A stretch of DNA of 7,805 nt from Candidatus Saccharicenans sp. (GTDB taxonomy: Bacteria > Acidobacteriota > Aminicenantia > Aminicenantales > Saccharicenantaceae): positions 1 through 7,805 of the forward strand of contig JANLGB010000092.1 of assembly GCA_024653405.1 (NCBI GenBank), written 5' to 3'. The position numbers were made by a program, and so were the translations under genes. The notes under the pieces are model-generated. The model saw nothing but the letters and a program-made list of their open reading frames with translations. It searched no databases and was not told the DNA's origin. Below, one piece after another: positions 1 through 6,734 of the stretch; within the stretch, counting starts at the first letter, position 1; the number at the start of each line of letters is the position of its first letter.

Positions 1-492
1 CCCCGGAATCTGACTGACGACATGATCAGGGCCCTGGCGGCTAAAGGGGGAGTGGTTCAGATTTGCTTCCTGTCGGCCTATGTCAAGACACCCCGTCCTA
101 ATCCCGAGCGGGATAAGGCCCTGGCCGAGTTCCGGGCCAAGTACGGTAACTGGCGAAATGTCCAGGATGAGGAGTTGCGGCGGAAGATCATGGACGAGAT
201 GCAGGAGCTGAACCGGAAGTTTCCGGCCGACCTGGCCACGGTCCAGGACCTGGTTGACCATATTGACCACGTGGTCAGGCTGGTGGGCGTAGATTACGTG
301 GGCATCGGCACCGACTTCGACGGCGGCGGCGGAGTCAGGGGCTGTAACGATGTCAGCCAGATGATTAACGTCACTGTCGAATTATTGCGCCGCGGCTACA
401 GCCAGAAGGACATAGAGAAAATCTGGGGAAAGAATTTCTTCCGGGTTTTTAACCGGGTGCAAGAAGTGGCCCGGCGGTTGGGCCAGTCCTGA
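1..492 (+). CDS. Membrane dipeptidase (peptidase M19 family), 3' part
   Basis: The reading frame is open from base 1, so the gene begins upstream of the window; 163 residues and the TGA stop are present. The visible part starts with RNLTDD, the motif that follows the last zinc-ligand region in M19 (renal-dipeptidase-like) enzymes. It continues with GGVVQICF, an insert rich in charged helices, the segment LVDHIDHVVRLVGVDYVGIG, then TDFDG, and ends with the family's C-terminal helix pattern (GKNFFRVFNRV). M19 enzymes are zinc-dependent (TIM-barrel) hydrolases of dipeptides. The Asp in the DFDG region contacts substrate in renal dipeptidase, while the metal ligands lie in the missing N-terminal half. 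Whether the protein is exported cannot be judged without the N-terminus. A dipeptidase next to a peptide-type binding protein suggests a peptide-use neighbourhood, but the 98-base gap means co-transcription is not shown. Confidence 0.93.
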   Translation, partial: PRNLTDDMIRALAAKGGVVQICFLSAYVKTPRPNPERDKALAEFRAKYGNWRNVQDEELRRKIMDEMQELNRKFPADLATVQDLVDHIDHVVRLVGVDYVGIGTDFDGGGGVRGCNDVSQMINVTVELLRRGYSQKDIEKIWGKNFFRVFNRVQEVARRLGQS

Positions 493-508
493 CGGAGCTG
501 CGGTTGCC

Positions 509-550
509 CCGGGCCCCGTGGTCGGCTTCTGGCCGGCCCGGCTTTGGTTT
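509..550 (+). terminator. Possible weak intrinsic terminator after the dipeptidase gene
   Basis: A 7-bp all-GC inverted repeat, CCGGGCC (509-515) with GGCCCGG (535-541), has a 19-base loop and is followed by CTTTGGTTT. The stem is strong but the loop is long and the U-tract is interrupted. It may only slow polymerase, or it may reflect GC-rich composition. Its place just after the dipeptidase stop and before the next operon fits a boundary. Confidence 0.35.
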
Positions 551-577
551 CCGAGTGATTTTAAGGCGAGATTAAGT

Positions 578-590
578 TATTATTTAATAG
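578..590 (+). promoter_or_regulatory. Possible -10 element immediately before the binding-protein start
   Basis: TATTAT (578-583) is one base from the TATAAT consensus and sits in a sharply AT-rich island between GC-rich flanks. It ends 7 bases before the ATG at 591. No convincing -35 hexamer lies 16-18 bases upstream. If it is used, transcription would begin at or within a base or two of the start codon, giving a leaderless mRNA. This would agree with the lack of a Shine-Dalgarno sequence there. Confidence 0.25.
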
Positions 591-2210
591 ATGATGACGA
601 TTTCTGGACGGACTCGATTCCCGAGGCCAGACCTGTGGACAGGACTTTTCTGCCTGCTCATCTTGCTGGTGGCCGGCCTGGTAGCAGCTGCTGTCCAGGA
701 GGAAACGCCCCGGCCGAAACCAGGAGGGGAGCTCAGGGTCAGGCCGCTCGGCGCGACCCTCAATACCGACCTGGACCCGGCCGGAAATGGTTATCCCCTG
801 GTAATCGAGCACCTGTACGAAGGGCTGGTCCGGCTGGACCAGAATCTGAACATCCTGCCGGGCCTGGCCGATTACTGGTCGGTGGCTGAGAACGGCCGGA
901 AAGTTACCTTTTACCTGAGGCAGCAGGCCTTTTTCCATAACGGCCAGGAGGTAACGGCGGCCGATGTTAAATTTACTTACGAAAGGTTGTTTCGGCTGAA
1001 AACCCGGCCTGTCTTTTTCCAGTTTGCCAGCCGCCTCGAAGGGGGTGAGGAGTTCTGGAACGGACAGGCTTCCGAGGTCAGCGGCCTGCGGGTGGTTGAT
1101 AGTAAAGTCCTGGAGATTAACTGGAAACAGCCCGGCGTTCCCAATTTTTATTTTCTGGCCGCCGACTTTGCCAAGATTCTTCCGGCCGGGCCAGTTCAAT
1201 CGCAGAAAAGGAAGTTTTTCGACAAGCCGGTCGGGGCCGGGCCCTTCAAGTTTGATTACTGGCTCCGGAATACCCGGCTGGATATTATCGGCATCAGGCT
1301 CGCCCGGAACGAAAACTATTTTGCCCGCAAGCCCTTCCTCGAGGCGGTGGAAATCAGCCCCCTGTTCCGGCTGGATGATTTTTTTGAGAACGAGATCCAG
1401 GTGGTGCCTTACCTGACCTTCAGGATTCCCCGGGATAAGTACCAGATCCTGGAAAGCAACCTGTTGCAGCTGAGCTACTTGTTTTATAGCTGTCATCTTC
1501 CGCCTTTTGACAACCCGGAAGTTCGCCGGGCACTGCCCTCTTTCCTGGAAAGGAGGCAGTTAGCCGGGCTGGCCTCGACCACGGCCAATTTCTGCCAGGT
1601 CATGGACAGCTACCTTCCGCCCTTCCTGCCAGGTTTTATTCCGGAAAGTATAGAACGAAATCAGAATCTCAGTCGGGTGCTGCAGACCCTGGAGGCGGCC
1701 GGACTGGGCCGGGCCGATAAACCGCTCCCCGTGAATATTTTCTTTGAGGTGGCTAACCAGGACCTCATTCCGAACCTCTATCAGTTTTTGCGCGATGAAT
1801 TGAAACCGGCCGGGATAAAGCTCGAGTGGAAACGACGGTCTTCCCCGGAAGAATTGGCTCAGGAGAAAACCCCTTACCTTTTCTACCTGGACTGGCAGCC
1901 CGACCTGCCCGACCCGGAATTTGTGCTCCAGCCTCTTTTTCAGTCTGAAGCTGAACTGAACCGCAGCTACTTTCATTATAAAAATCCACGGCTGGACGAA
2001 TTGCTGGAAGCCCAAAAAAACAGCCTTAATTTCGACCGCCGTCTTAATATTTTCAAGCAGATAGAGAAGATCCTGCAGGAAGAAACCCCGGCTCTGCCGC
2101 TCTTTTTTCACAAGCAGAGATTGGCTTACCAGCCTTACCTGAAGAATCTGAAAGCCCGGACGGGTGAGTCTATGGTTCTGAACCTTAAAGATGTCTGGAT
2201 GGACAGATGA
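591..2210 (+). CDS. Family-5 extracellular solute-binding protein (peptide/nickel type), linked to a two-component system
   Basis: This 539-residue protein has the usual length and landmarks of SBP family 5 (OppA/DppA-like). It has an N-terminal hydrophobic segment (about 17-34) with an AAA|VQ signal-peptidase-I-like site, then GGELRV (45-50). LYEGLVRLD, LPGLADYW and VTAADVKFTYERL follow between residues 75 and 133. The hinge-lobe motif VGAGPFKFDYW is at 214-224, a DWQPDLPDPEF segment at 434-444 and NPRLDELL at 465-472. Cys21 lies inside the hydrophobic core without a lipobox, so a lipoprotein is unlikely. Family members bind peptides, sugars, nickel or other ligands in the periplasm, and the ligand here cannot be read from sequence. 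No permease or ATPase gene is nearby. Instead the stop codon overlaps the kinase start (ATGA, 2207-2210), which suggests a sensing rather than transport role (inference). ATG codons at 591 and 594 are both possible starts, and neither has a clear ribosome site. Confidence 0.92.
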   Translation: MMTISGRTRFPRPDLWTGLFCLLILLVAGLVAAAVQEETPRPKPGGELRVRPLGATLNTDLDPAGNGYPLVIEHLYEGLVRLDQNLNILPGLADYWSVAENGRKVTFYLRQQAFFHNGQEVTAADVKFTYERLFRLKTRPVFFQFASRLEGGEEFWNGQASEVSGLRVVDSKVLEINWKQPGVPNFYFLAADFAKILPAGPVQSQKRKFFDKPVGAGPFKFDYWLRNTRLDIIGIRLARNENYFARKPFLEAVEISPLFRLDDFFENEIQVVPYLTFRIPRDKYQILESNLLQLSYLFYSCHLPPFDNPEVRRALPSFLERRQLAGLASTTANFCQVMDSYLPPFLPGFIPESIERNQNLSRVLQTLEAAGLGRADKPLPVNIFFEVANQDLIPNLYQFLRDELKPAGIKLEWKRRSSPEELAQEKTPYLFYLDWQPDLPDPEFVLQPLFQSEAELNRSYFHYKNPRLDELLEAQKNSLNFDRRLNIFKQIEKILQEETPALPLFFHKQRLAYQPYLKNLKARTGESMVLNLKDVWMDR

Positions 2211-3691
2211 TCAAAATACCCAGGCCCCGGATTTCAATCTATGGCCAGCTGGTCTTTTGGACCTCCGTCATTATCTTGCTGATGATGTTCGGAATGCTGT
2301 ATATCATTCAGACCAGGGAAGTCAGGGCCATCTACCAGGAAAAAAGGGAGCGGGGCCTGGTCATGGTCAGGTACATTTCAGAAATGAACCTCAGGCGCCT
2401 GGTGCTCTGGGACCTGGAGGCCATAGATGAGAATATTTCGGGCTTGATAAGGGAAGACCTGGCTTACGTGATATTTTTCGATGCCGAAGGAAAGCCGGTG
2501 GTGGTCAGCGAGTCTATCGCCGACAATGCCGAAATCATCAACCAGACCAGCTGTGCCGGTCAGGTTTCCCCTGAAGACGTGTTTTACCAGAACATCCGGC
2601 TGGTTGAAGATGGCCTGGTCCAGGAAGTGATTGAAATTGAGGTCCCGGTCTTCATCCCCGGCTCTGATAAGAAGTGGGGTTCGGTCAAGATCGGTCTGAA
2701 ACTGGAGGATGTCTACCGCCGTATCCAGAGAACCAGGCTGGTGCTCCTGGGCTTCGGGCTGGCTGCCTTTCTCCTGACCGTTCTGGGCGCCAATCTACTG
2801 GCCCGGCGGATTACCCGGCCGATTAAGAACCTGGTGGAAGGAACTCGCCGGATTTCGCGTGGCGATTTCAGCCATCGCATTCCGGTCATCTCTTCTGATG
2901 AAATCGGGGTCCTGACCCAGAGCTTCAATGACATGGCCGAAGAACTGCTGAGAGCCCGGGAACAGATGGAAGAGGCCAACCGCCGGCTACTCCAGGCTGA
3001 AAAGCTGGCCTCCCTCGGTCGGCTTTCGGCCACCATCGCCCACGAGATCCGCAACCCTCTGACCTCGGTCAAGCTTAACATCCAGAAGCTGGCCGAGAGC
3101 AGTGTCCTGGATGAAACTGAAAGAGAGCATCTGGCTATCGCTCAGGAAGGCATTGACCAGATTGAGAAGTTTATCAAGGAATTGCTGAGTTATACCAGGA
3201 CTTCCAGCCTGCAGAAAGATTATTTTTCTCTGGAGGAAATCCTGGAAGAAGCGGTCAAGGGGCTGCAGTCCTCCCTTAAAGAAAAAGGTATCCAGCTTCA
3301 AAAAAACTTCCAGCCGGGCCTGCATCCGGCCTACGTTGATGCCGAAAGACTACGCCAGGTGTTTATCAACGTTCTGCGCAATGCCTATGAAGCTGTCGAC
3401 CAGGGAGGGGAAATCGAGATCGGGCTTCGATTAAATCAGGATGAAGGCCGACCCTGCTTTGAGGTCAGGGTCAGCGACAATGGCTGCGGCATACCGGAAA
3501 AAGACTGGGAAAATATTTTTGAGCCCTTCTTCACCACCAAGAGTTCCGGAGCTGGTTTGGGACTGGCCAACGCCCGGCGCTTGCTGGACCAGCACGGGGG
3601 GACCATCCGGGTGGTCAAAAAGGAAGGACCGGGGAGTTGTTTTCTGATTAGGCTGCCCTGCCCGGAGAAAAAACAGGAGGCTAAATCATGA
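2207..3691 (+). CDS. Membrane sensor histidine kinase, NtrB-type, HAMP-containing
   Basis: This 494-residue sensor kinase has TM1 at about 14-34 and a periplasmic region of about 140 residues (35-177). In that region YVIFFDAEGKPVVVSES (87-103) resembles the strand-turn of PDC/Cache-like sensor folds. TM2 is at about 178-199 and the HAMP linker runs from about 200 to 250, including RRITRPIKNLV. A coiled-coil leads into HisKA with the phospho-acceptor His279 (AHEIRNPL). The ATPase domain has an N box around Asn388/Asn392, G1 box DNGCGIP (424-430), F box FEPFF (438-442) and G2 box GAGLGLA (448-454). All catalytic boxes are intact. No cytoplasmic PAS domain is visible. It overlaps the binding-protein gene and the next regulator gene by 4 bases at each end, so all three should be translated together. 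The likely partner is the adjacent NtrC-type regulator, and the periplasmic loop may read the loaded binding protein (inference). Confidence 0.95.
   Translation: MIKIPRPRISIYGQLVFWTSVIILLMMFGMLYIIQTREVRAIYQEKRERGLVMVRYISEMNLRRLVLWDLEAIDENISGLIREDLAYVIFFDAEGKPVVVSESIADNAEIINQTSCAGQVSPEDVFYQNIRLVEDGLVQEVIEIEVPVFIPGSDKKWGSVKIGLKLEDVYRRIQRTRLVLLGFGLAAFLLTVLGANLLARRITRPIKNLVEGTRRISRGDFSHRIPVISSDEIGVLTQSFNDMAEELLRAREQMEEANRRLLQAEKLASLGRLSATIAHEIRNPLTSVKLNIQKLAESSVLDETEREHLAIAQEGIDQIEKFIKELLSYTRTSSLQKDYFSLEEILEEAVKGLQSSLKEKGIQLQKNFQPGLHPAYVDAERLRQVFINVLRNAYEAVDQGGEIEIGLRLNQDEGRPCFEVRVSDNGCGIPEKDWENIFEPFFTTKSSGAGLGLANARRLLDQHGGTIRVVKKEGPGSCFLIRLPCPEKKQEAKS
3675..3680 (+). promoter_or_regulatory. Shine-Dalgarno sequence for the NtrC-type regulator
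   Basis: A perfect AGGAGG lies 7 bases before the ATG at 3688, inside the end of the kinase gene. It fixes the regulator's start. It also shows that this organism uses classical Shine-Dalgarno initiation, which makes the starts lacking one (591, 5788 and 7687) notable. Confidence 0.85.
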
Positions 3692-5052
3692 GCAGAATTC
3701 TGGTGATTGAAGACGATACGCTGGTCAGCCGAACCATCGCCACCCACTTGAAGAAAAAAGGCTACGAGCTCAGGCTGGCCGAGACCGGGGAAGAGGGATT
3801 AGAAGCTTATAAAGAATTTCAGCCCGATCTGACCCTGCTAGATGTCAAGCTGCCGGATATCAACGGTCTGGAAGTGCTCAGGCAGATCAAGCAGTTCGAC
3901 AAGAATGCAGCCGTAGTGGTGATGACGGCTTTTGATGACATGAAAACCACGGTCGAGGCCATCAAGTCCGGAGCCTTTGAATACCTGGTCAAACCGCTGG
4001 ACTACCTGGAACTGGACCTGACCATGGAGAAGGCTTTCCAGCTGAAAGCCCTGGAGGAAAAGGTCAGCTACCTCATAGAGGAAAAGCAAAAAGAATACCA
4101 GATTGACAACATCATCGGCCGCTCGCCCCAGATGAGGGAAGTGTTCAAAATGATTGGTTCAGTGGCCAACACCAGGACCAATGTCCTGATTCAGGGCGAA
4201 AGCGGGACGGGCAAGGAGCTGGTGGCCAAGGCCATCCACTACAACAGCCCCTTCCGGGACGAGCCATTCATCGTCATCAACTGCTCGGCCATTTCCGACA
4301 CCCTGCTGGAGTCGGAGCTCTTCGGCCATGTCAAGGGCGCTTTTACTGATGCTGTCAGCGAGACCAGGGGCAAATTTGAGATTGCCGGCAAAGGGACGTT
4401 GTTTCTGGATGAGATAGGTGATATTTCTCCCAACCTTCAGTCCAAGTTACTACGGGTGATAGAAACCAGGGATTTTATGAAAGTCGGCGGGGAAAAAATA
4501 CTGAAGACCGAAGCCCGGATCATCGCTGCCACCAATCAGAAACTGAAGGAGCTGGTGGACCAGAGCAAATTCCGGGAAGACCTCTACTACCGACTTAAAG
4601 TGGTGGAAATAACTTTGCCCCCGCTCAGAGAACGGCGGGAGGATATACCCGACCTGGTGGCCTATCTTCTGGAAAAGATCAACCGGGAACTCAAAAAAAA
4701 CGTCCGGAAGGTGCCGCCAGAAGTCATGGACTACCTAGTCAACCAGCCCTGGCGAGGTAATGTCCGGGAGCTGGAAAACGCCCTGACCAGGGCTGTCATC
4801 CTGGCCAAGGGGGACGTAATCTTAAAGGAACATCTGCCGTTTGAACCTTCAGCCCGGACCCAGGCCCAGGAAAAATTTCAGATGCCCAAGGAACTGTTGC
4901 CGGTATGGGAGATAGAGAAGAGGTATATTCAGTATGTGCTTGAAGCCACCCGGGGCAGCAAGACCAAGGCCTGCCAGATTCTGGAAATTAGCCGGCCCAC
5001 TCTTGATAAGAAGATCAAGGATTACGACCTGAAAGTGGAAACATCAGAGTAA
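3688..5052 (+). CDS. Sigma-54-dependent response regulator, NtrC family (REC-AAA+-Fis HTH)
   Basis: This 454-residue regulator has the full NtrC-type architecture. The receiver domain (about 1-120) has acidic pocket D9/D10, phospho-site D52, T80 and K102. The sigma-54-activating AAA+ domain (about 139-380) has Walker A GESGTGKE (170-177), the sigma-54-contacting loop written GAFTDA (217-222) instead of GAFTGA, and Walker B GTLFLDEIGD (236-245). Its FREDLYYRL arginine-finger region is at 295-303 and WRGNVREL at 355-362. A C-terminal Fis-type helix-turn-helix lies at about 401-445, with SKTKACQILEISRPTLDKKI. When phosphorylated it should bind upstream sites and drive ATP-dependent opening of sigma-54 promoters. 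It overlaps the kinase stop codon (ATGA) and has a strong ribosome site, so the kinase is its probable partner. Two sigma-54 promoters lie just downstream and are the obvious candidate targets. Confidence 0.96.
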   Translation: MSRILVIEDDTLVSRTIATHLKKKGYELRLAETGEEGLEAYKEFQPDLTLLDVKLPDINGLEVLRQIKQFDKNAAVVVMTAFDDMKTTVEAIKSGAFEYLVKPLDYLELDLTMEKAFQLKALEEKVSYLIEEKQKEYQIDNIIGRSPQMREVFKMIGSVANTRTNVLIQGESGTGKELVAKAIHYNSPFRDEPFIVINCSAISDTLLESELFGHVKGAFTDAVSETRGKFEIAGKGTLFLDEIGDISPNLQSKLLRVIETRDFMKVGGEKILKTEARIIAATNQKLKELVDQSKFREDLYYRLKVVEITLPPLRERREDIPDLVAYLLEKINRELKKNVRKVPPEVMDYLVNQPWRGNVRELENALTRAVILAKGDVILKEHLPFEPSARTQAQEKFQMPKELLPVWEIEKRYIQYVLEATRGSKTKACQILEISRPTLDKKIKDYDLKVETSE

Positions 5053-5096
5053 GACTGCGGGTATCGGCCGCCGGCCCGCCTGTAAAAAAACTTGAC

Positions 5097-5109
5097 AGCC
5101 TGCAAAGAT
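5097..5109 (+). promoter_or_regulatory. Candidate activator-binding site upstream of the first sigma-54 promoter
   Basis: AGCCTGCAAAGAT lies about 100 bases before the predicted start of transcription, a typical distance for NtrC-type enhancer sites. A similar sequence, AGCCTGCTAAGCT, occurs on the opposite strand at 6684-6696, about 114 bases before the second sigma-54 start, with 11 of 13 bases identical. The region around it also has an imperfect inverted repeat (CTGC 5100-5103, GCAG 5115-5118). A match of this size between two such short regions could arise by chance, so this is only a lead. Confidence 0.25.
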
Positions 5110-5176
5110 TATTGGCAGCTTTCTTAAAAATTTTCACCTGTTTCTGAGTATCCCGCCTTGAATTACCCGCCCAATC

Positions 5177-5192
5177 TGGCACAAAACCTGCT
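5177..5192 (+). promoter_or_regulatory. Sigma-54 (-24/-12) promoter for the single-domain receiver gene
   Basis: TGGCACAAAACCTGCT matches the sigma-54 consensus TGGCAC-N5-TTGCW except for one base of the -12 element (C for the first T). The spacing is exact: 10 bases separate the GG of the -24 element from the GC of the -12 element. Transcription should start near 5203, leaving a leader of about 13 bases that carries an AGGTG ribosome site. It lies 125 bases after the gene for an NtrC-type activator, the class of protein needed to use it. Confidence 0.8.
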
Positions 5193-5205
5193 TTATCCTG
5201 ATAGC

Positions 5206-5210
5206 AGGTG
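5206..5210 (+). promoter_or_regulatory. Ribosome binding site for the receiver protein
   Basis: AGGTG sits 5 bases before the ATG at 5216 and inside the short leader predicted from the sigma-54 promoter. It supports this start codon. Confidence 0.6.
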
Positions 5211-5215
5211 TCGGT

Positions 5216-5596
5216 ATGCTTAATAAGAAAATAGTGGTTGTGGATGATGATGAATCAATAAGGAGGACATTTTTTCTACTTCTTTCGGAAAAATACGATG
5301 TCTACCTGGCCCGGGATGCCAGGGAAGCCCTGGCCCGTTTTGAGAAGATCCCGGTCGATATGATTATTGCTGACCTCCGGCTGCCCCAGAAAAACGGCCT
5401 GCAGATGCTGCTTGATTTCCGCCAGTCGGGCTACCAGGGGCGGATTATTATTATTTCAGCCTGTGCCGACCAGGTTCAGAAAAAAGAACTGGAAAAATTA
5501 AGAATAGACCGGTTCTTCATCAAGCCGCCGGACCTGAAGAGCCTGACTGAGACCATAGATAAGCTCCTGGCTGAGAGCAAAGCCGGAGAATCCTGA
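5216..5596 (+). CDS. Stand-alone response-regulator receiver domain protein
   Basis: The 126 residues form one receiver (CheY-like) domain with no output domain. The acidic cluster DDD is at 10-12, the phospho-acceptor Asp53 lies in MIIADLRLP, Ser81 stands at the usual Thr/Ser switch position (IIIISAC) and Lys103 is in FFIKPP. All phosphorylation residues are present, so it should accept phosphate. Proteins like this act by protein contact or as phosphate sinks and relay intermediates. It lies 163 bases after the NtrC-type regulator gene but has its own sigma-54 promoter. Induction by that regulator is therefore likely, making this a candidate feedback or branching element of the same pathway (inference). 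No kinase gene follows it. No clear terminator was found between it and the DUF89 gene, 191 bases downstream, so partial read-through is possible. Confidence 0.9.
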   Translation: MLNKKIVVVDDDESIRRTFFLLLSEKYDVYLARDAREALARFEKIPVDMIIADLRLPQKNGLQMLLDFRQSGYQGRIIIISACADQVQKKELEKLRIDRFFIKPPDLKSLTETIDKLLAESKAGES

Positions 5597-5752
5597 AAAC
5601 TCGGTTTCCAGTCTATACCTCCAGTAATTTTCTTTCCGGGCTGATTTTTTCGTGGACATAATAGAGAAATAATTTTAAGCTCGCCCGGGCCTGGATTATT
5701 GCTGGCCTTTGGCCAGAAACTTACTTTGGCTTCAAGCTGGTTTGCCTGTTCC

Positions 5753-5781
5753 TTAAAAATTCCTGGCAAACATGCTAAACT
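5753..5781 (+). promoter_or_regulatory. Possible sigma-70-type promoter for the DUF89 gene
   Basis: TTAAAA (5753-5758) and TAAACT (5776-5781) are separated by 17 bases, and the second is preceded by TGC, an extended -10 motif. Each hexamer differs from consensus at two positions. The -10 ends 6 bases before the ATG at 5788, so the transcript would begin at or next to the start codon. No Shine-Dalgarno sequence precedes that ATG. The rest of the 191-base gap holds only a short inverted repeat, CTGGCC-TTT-GGCCAG (5702-5716). Confidence 0.3.
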
Positions 5782-5787
5782 GCCTCT

Positions 5788-6654
5788 ATGAAGGCCGAAG
5801 CCGAGTGTTACCTCTGCCTGCTGAGCCAGGTGTTGAGAACAGCCGTGGTCCTGGGGCTCAGTGACCAAGCAACCAGGGAAATGACCCGCCAGGCCTGCGC
5901 TTTCTTGGCAGCCACCGATTTTGACCGAACTCCACCAGAAATTTCAGAGGACCTGTATAGTCTGATAGCCGGGTTCAGCCGCGATCCCGACCCTTACAAG
6001 AAGCTTAAGGAAGAACATATCCAGAGGGCCCTGGAACTCTATTCTGGCCTAAAAAATATGGCCCAATTGGCGCCCGACCCGCTCCGAGCTGCCCTGGAAA
6101 TATCGCTGGCCGGAAACGTCATTGACTTTGGGGCTAACTCCGGCGAGGACTGGCTGCTGGATGGTCGGTTCCTCCAGTCCCAACCGCTGGCCATTGATGA
6201 CTACCAACTGCTCCGGGCTGACCTTGACCGGGCCGAGACAATCGTTTTCCTGGGAGATAATGCCGGGGAAACAGTCTTTGACCGGCTGTTCATAGAATTC
6301 TCTGGCCGGCGGATGATTTATGCCGTCAGGGAAAAACCGATCATCAACGACGCCACCCTGGAAGAAGGCCGGGCCTCAGGTCTTCAGTTAGTGGCCGAGC
6401 TGATCTCTTCTGGTTGCCGGGCGCCGGGAACCGTTTATGAACAATGTTGGCCTAAATTCCAGGGCCTTCTCCGCCAAGCTGACCTTATCATCAGTAAAGG
6501 GCAGGGCAATTTTGAGTGCCTGGAGCAGCTTCGGGGCCCTTTCTATTTTCTGCTGAAGGCCAAGTGCCAGGTGGTGGCCCGGTACCTTGATGTATCCCAG
6601 GGCAGCCTGGTTATCATGAGGTCCAAGAACTTCGCCCCGTGTCTGCAGGTTTGA
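5788..6654 (+). CDS. DUF89 / ARMT1-like family protein, probable metal-dependent phosphatase
   Basis: This 288-residue protein matches the short prokaryotic DUF89 type. It has an N-terminal CYLC pair (Cys7, Cys10), a helical N-terminal half, and AGNVIDFG (108-115). The conserved metal-site motif GDNAGE (156-161) is followed by FD, then NDAT (187-190), and SKGQGNFE (236-243) near the C-terminus. Known DUF89 proteins are Mn/Co/Ni-dependent phosphatases acting on phosphorylated metabolites, often damaged or surplus ones such as sugar phosphates or 4'-phosphopantetheine derivatives. The substrate here cannot be deduced. The N-terminal CxxC is characteristic of the archaeal/bacterial subgroup. The gene stands alone between the receiver gene and a non-coding region, and no functional link to the signalling genes is evident. 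The ATG at 5788 is chosen because the Cys motif follows at once, as expected for the family, although no ribosome site is visible. Confidence 0.9.
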   Translation: MKAEAECYLCLLSQVLRTAVVLGLSDQATREMTRQACAFLAATDFDRTPPEISEDLYSLIAGFSRDPDPYKKLKEEHIQRALELYSGLKNMAQLAPDPLRAALEISLAGNVIDFGANSGEDWLLDGRFLQSQPLAIDDYQLLRADLDRAETIVFLGDNAGETVFDRLFIEFSGRRMIYAVREKPIINDATLEEGRASGLQLVAELISSGCRAPGTVYEQCWPKFQGLLRQADLIISKGQGNFECLEQLRGPFYFLLKAKCQVVARYLDVSQGSLVIMRSKNFAPCLQV

Positions 6655-6683
6655 ATCCGGGCTTTACCATTCCCAGGAATTAC

Positions 6684-6696
6684 AGCTTAGCAGGCT
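6684..6696 (-). promoter_or_regulatory. Candidate activator-binding site upstream of the second sigma-54 promoter
   Basis: On the minus strand this reads AGCCTGCTAAGCT, an 11/13 match to the sequence at 5097-5109 in front of the other sigma-54 promoter. Its centre is about 114 bases before the predicted transcription start. A separate perfect dyad, ATTCC-CA-GGAAT (6669-6680), lies just upstream and is an alternative site. Support is only positional and by comparison. Confidence 0.25.
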
Positions 6697-6699
6697 TCC

Positions 6700-6734
6700 C
6701 GTAAAGAATTTTTACGATAGTTTTAATTTTTTTT
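6700..6734 (+). terminator. AT-rich hairpin with T-tract after the DUF89 gene (possible terminator)
   Basis: CGTAAA (6700-6705) and TTTACG (6711-6716) form a 6-bp stem with loop GAATT. After ATAG comes TTTTAA and a run of eight T (6727-6734). It could end the DUF89 transcript, whose stop is at 6654. The stem is weak and the T-run is offset by about 10 bases. The same dyad lies 62-78 bases before the sigma-54 -24 element, so it could instead be a protein-binding site. Confidence 0.35.

Noticed and set aside
518..889. Plus-strand ORF of 123 codons overlapping the binding-protein start
   Set aside because: Pro/Gly/Arg-rich out-of-frame translation of the same DNA; the overlapping frame carries the real motifs.
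561..1496. 311-codon minus-strand ORF opposite the solute-binding protein
   Set aside because: Fully antisense to a gene with clear family motifs. Its translation has no recognisable domain and reflects the GC-biased codons of the sense gene.
1560..2111. 183-codon minus-strand ORF
   Set aside because: Antisense shadow of the binding-protein gene with no family signature.
2713..3081. Minus-strand ORF of 122 codons rich in Ser/Arg
   Set aside because: Antisense to the TM2-HAMP-HisKA part of the kinase; low-complexity shadow.
5057..5083. GC-rich inverted repeat (GCGGG...CCCGC with inner GGCC pairs) after the regulator stop, as a terminator
   Set aside because: It is followed by a run of A rather than T on the plus strand, and pairing alternatives overlap. 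On the minus strand no gene would use it.
5092..5097. Perfect TTGACA -35 hexamer after the NtrC-type regulator gene
   Set aside because: No -10-like hexamer lies 15-19 bases downstream. The sigma-54 site at 5177 explains the promoter need better.
5702..5716. Perfect inverted repeat CTGGCC-TTT-GGCCAG before the DUF89 gene
   Set aside because: Short 6-bp stem with a 3-base loop and no T-tract on either strand. It is a common word in this GGCC-rich genome and has no assignable role.
5763..5780. TGGCAAACATGCTAAAC before the DUF89 gene as a third sigma-54 promoter
   Set aside because: The GG-to-GC spacing is about 3 bases too short and the -24 element is TGGCAA, so it should not be used by sigma-54.
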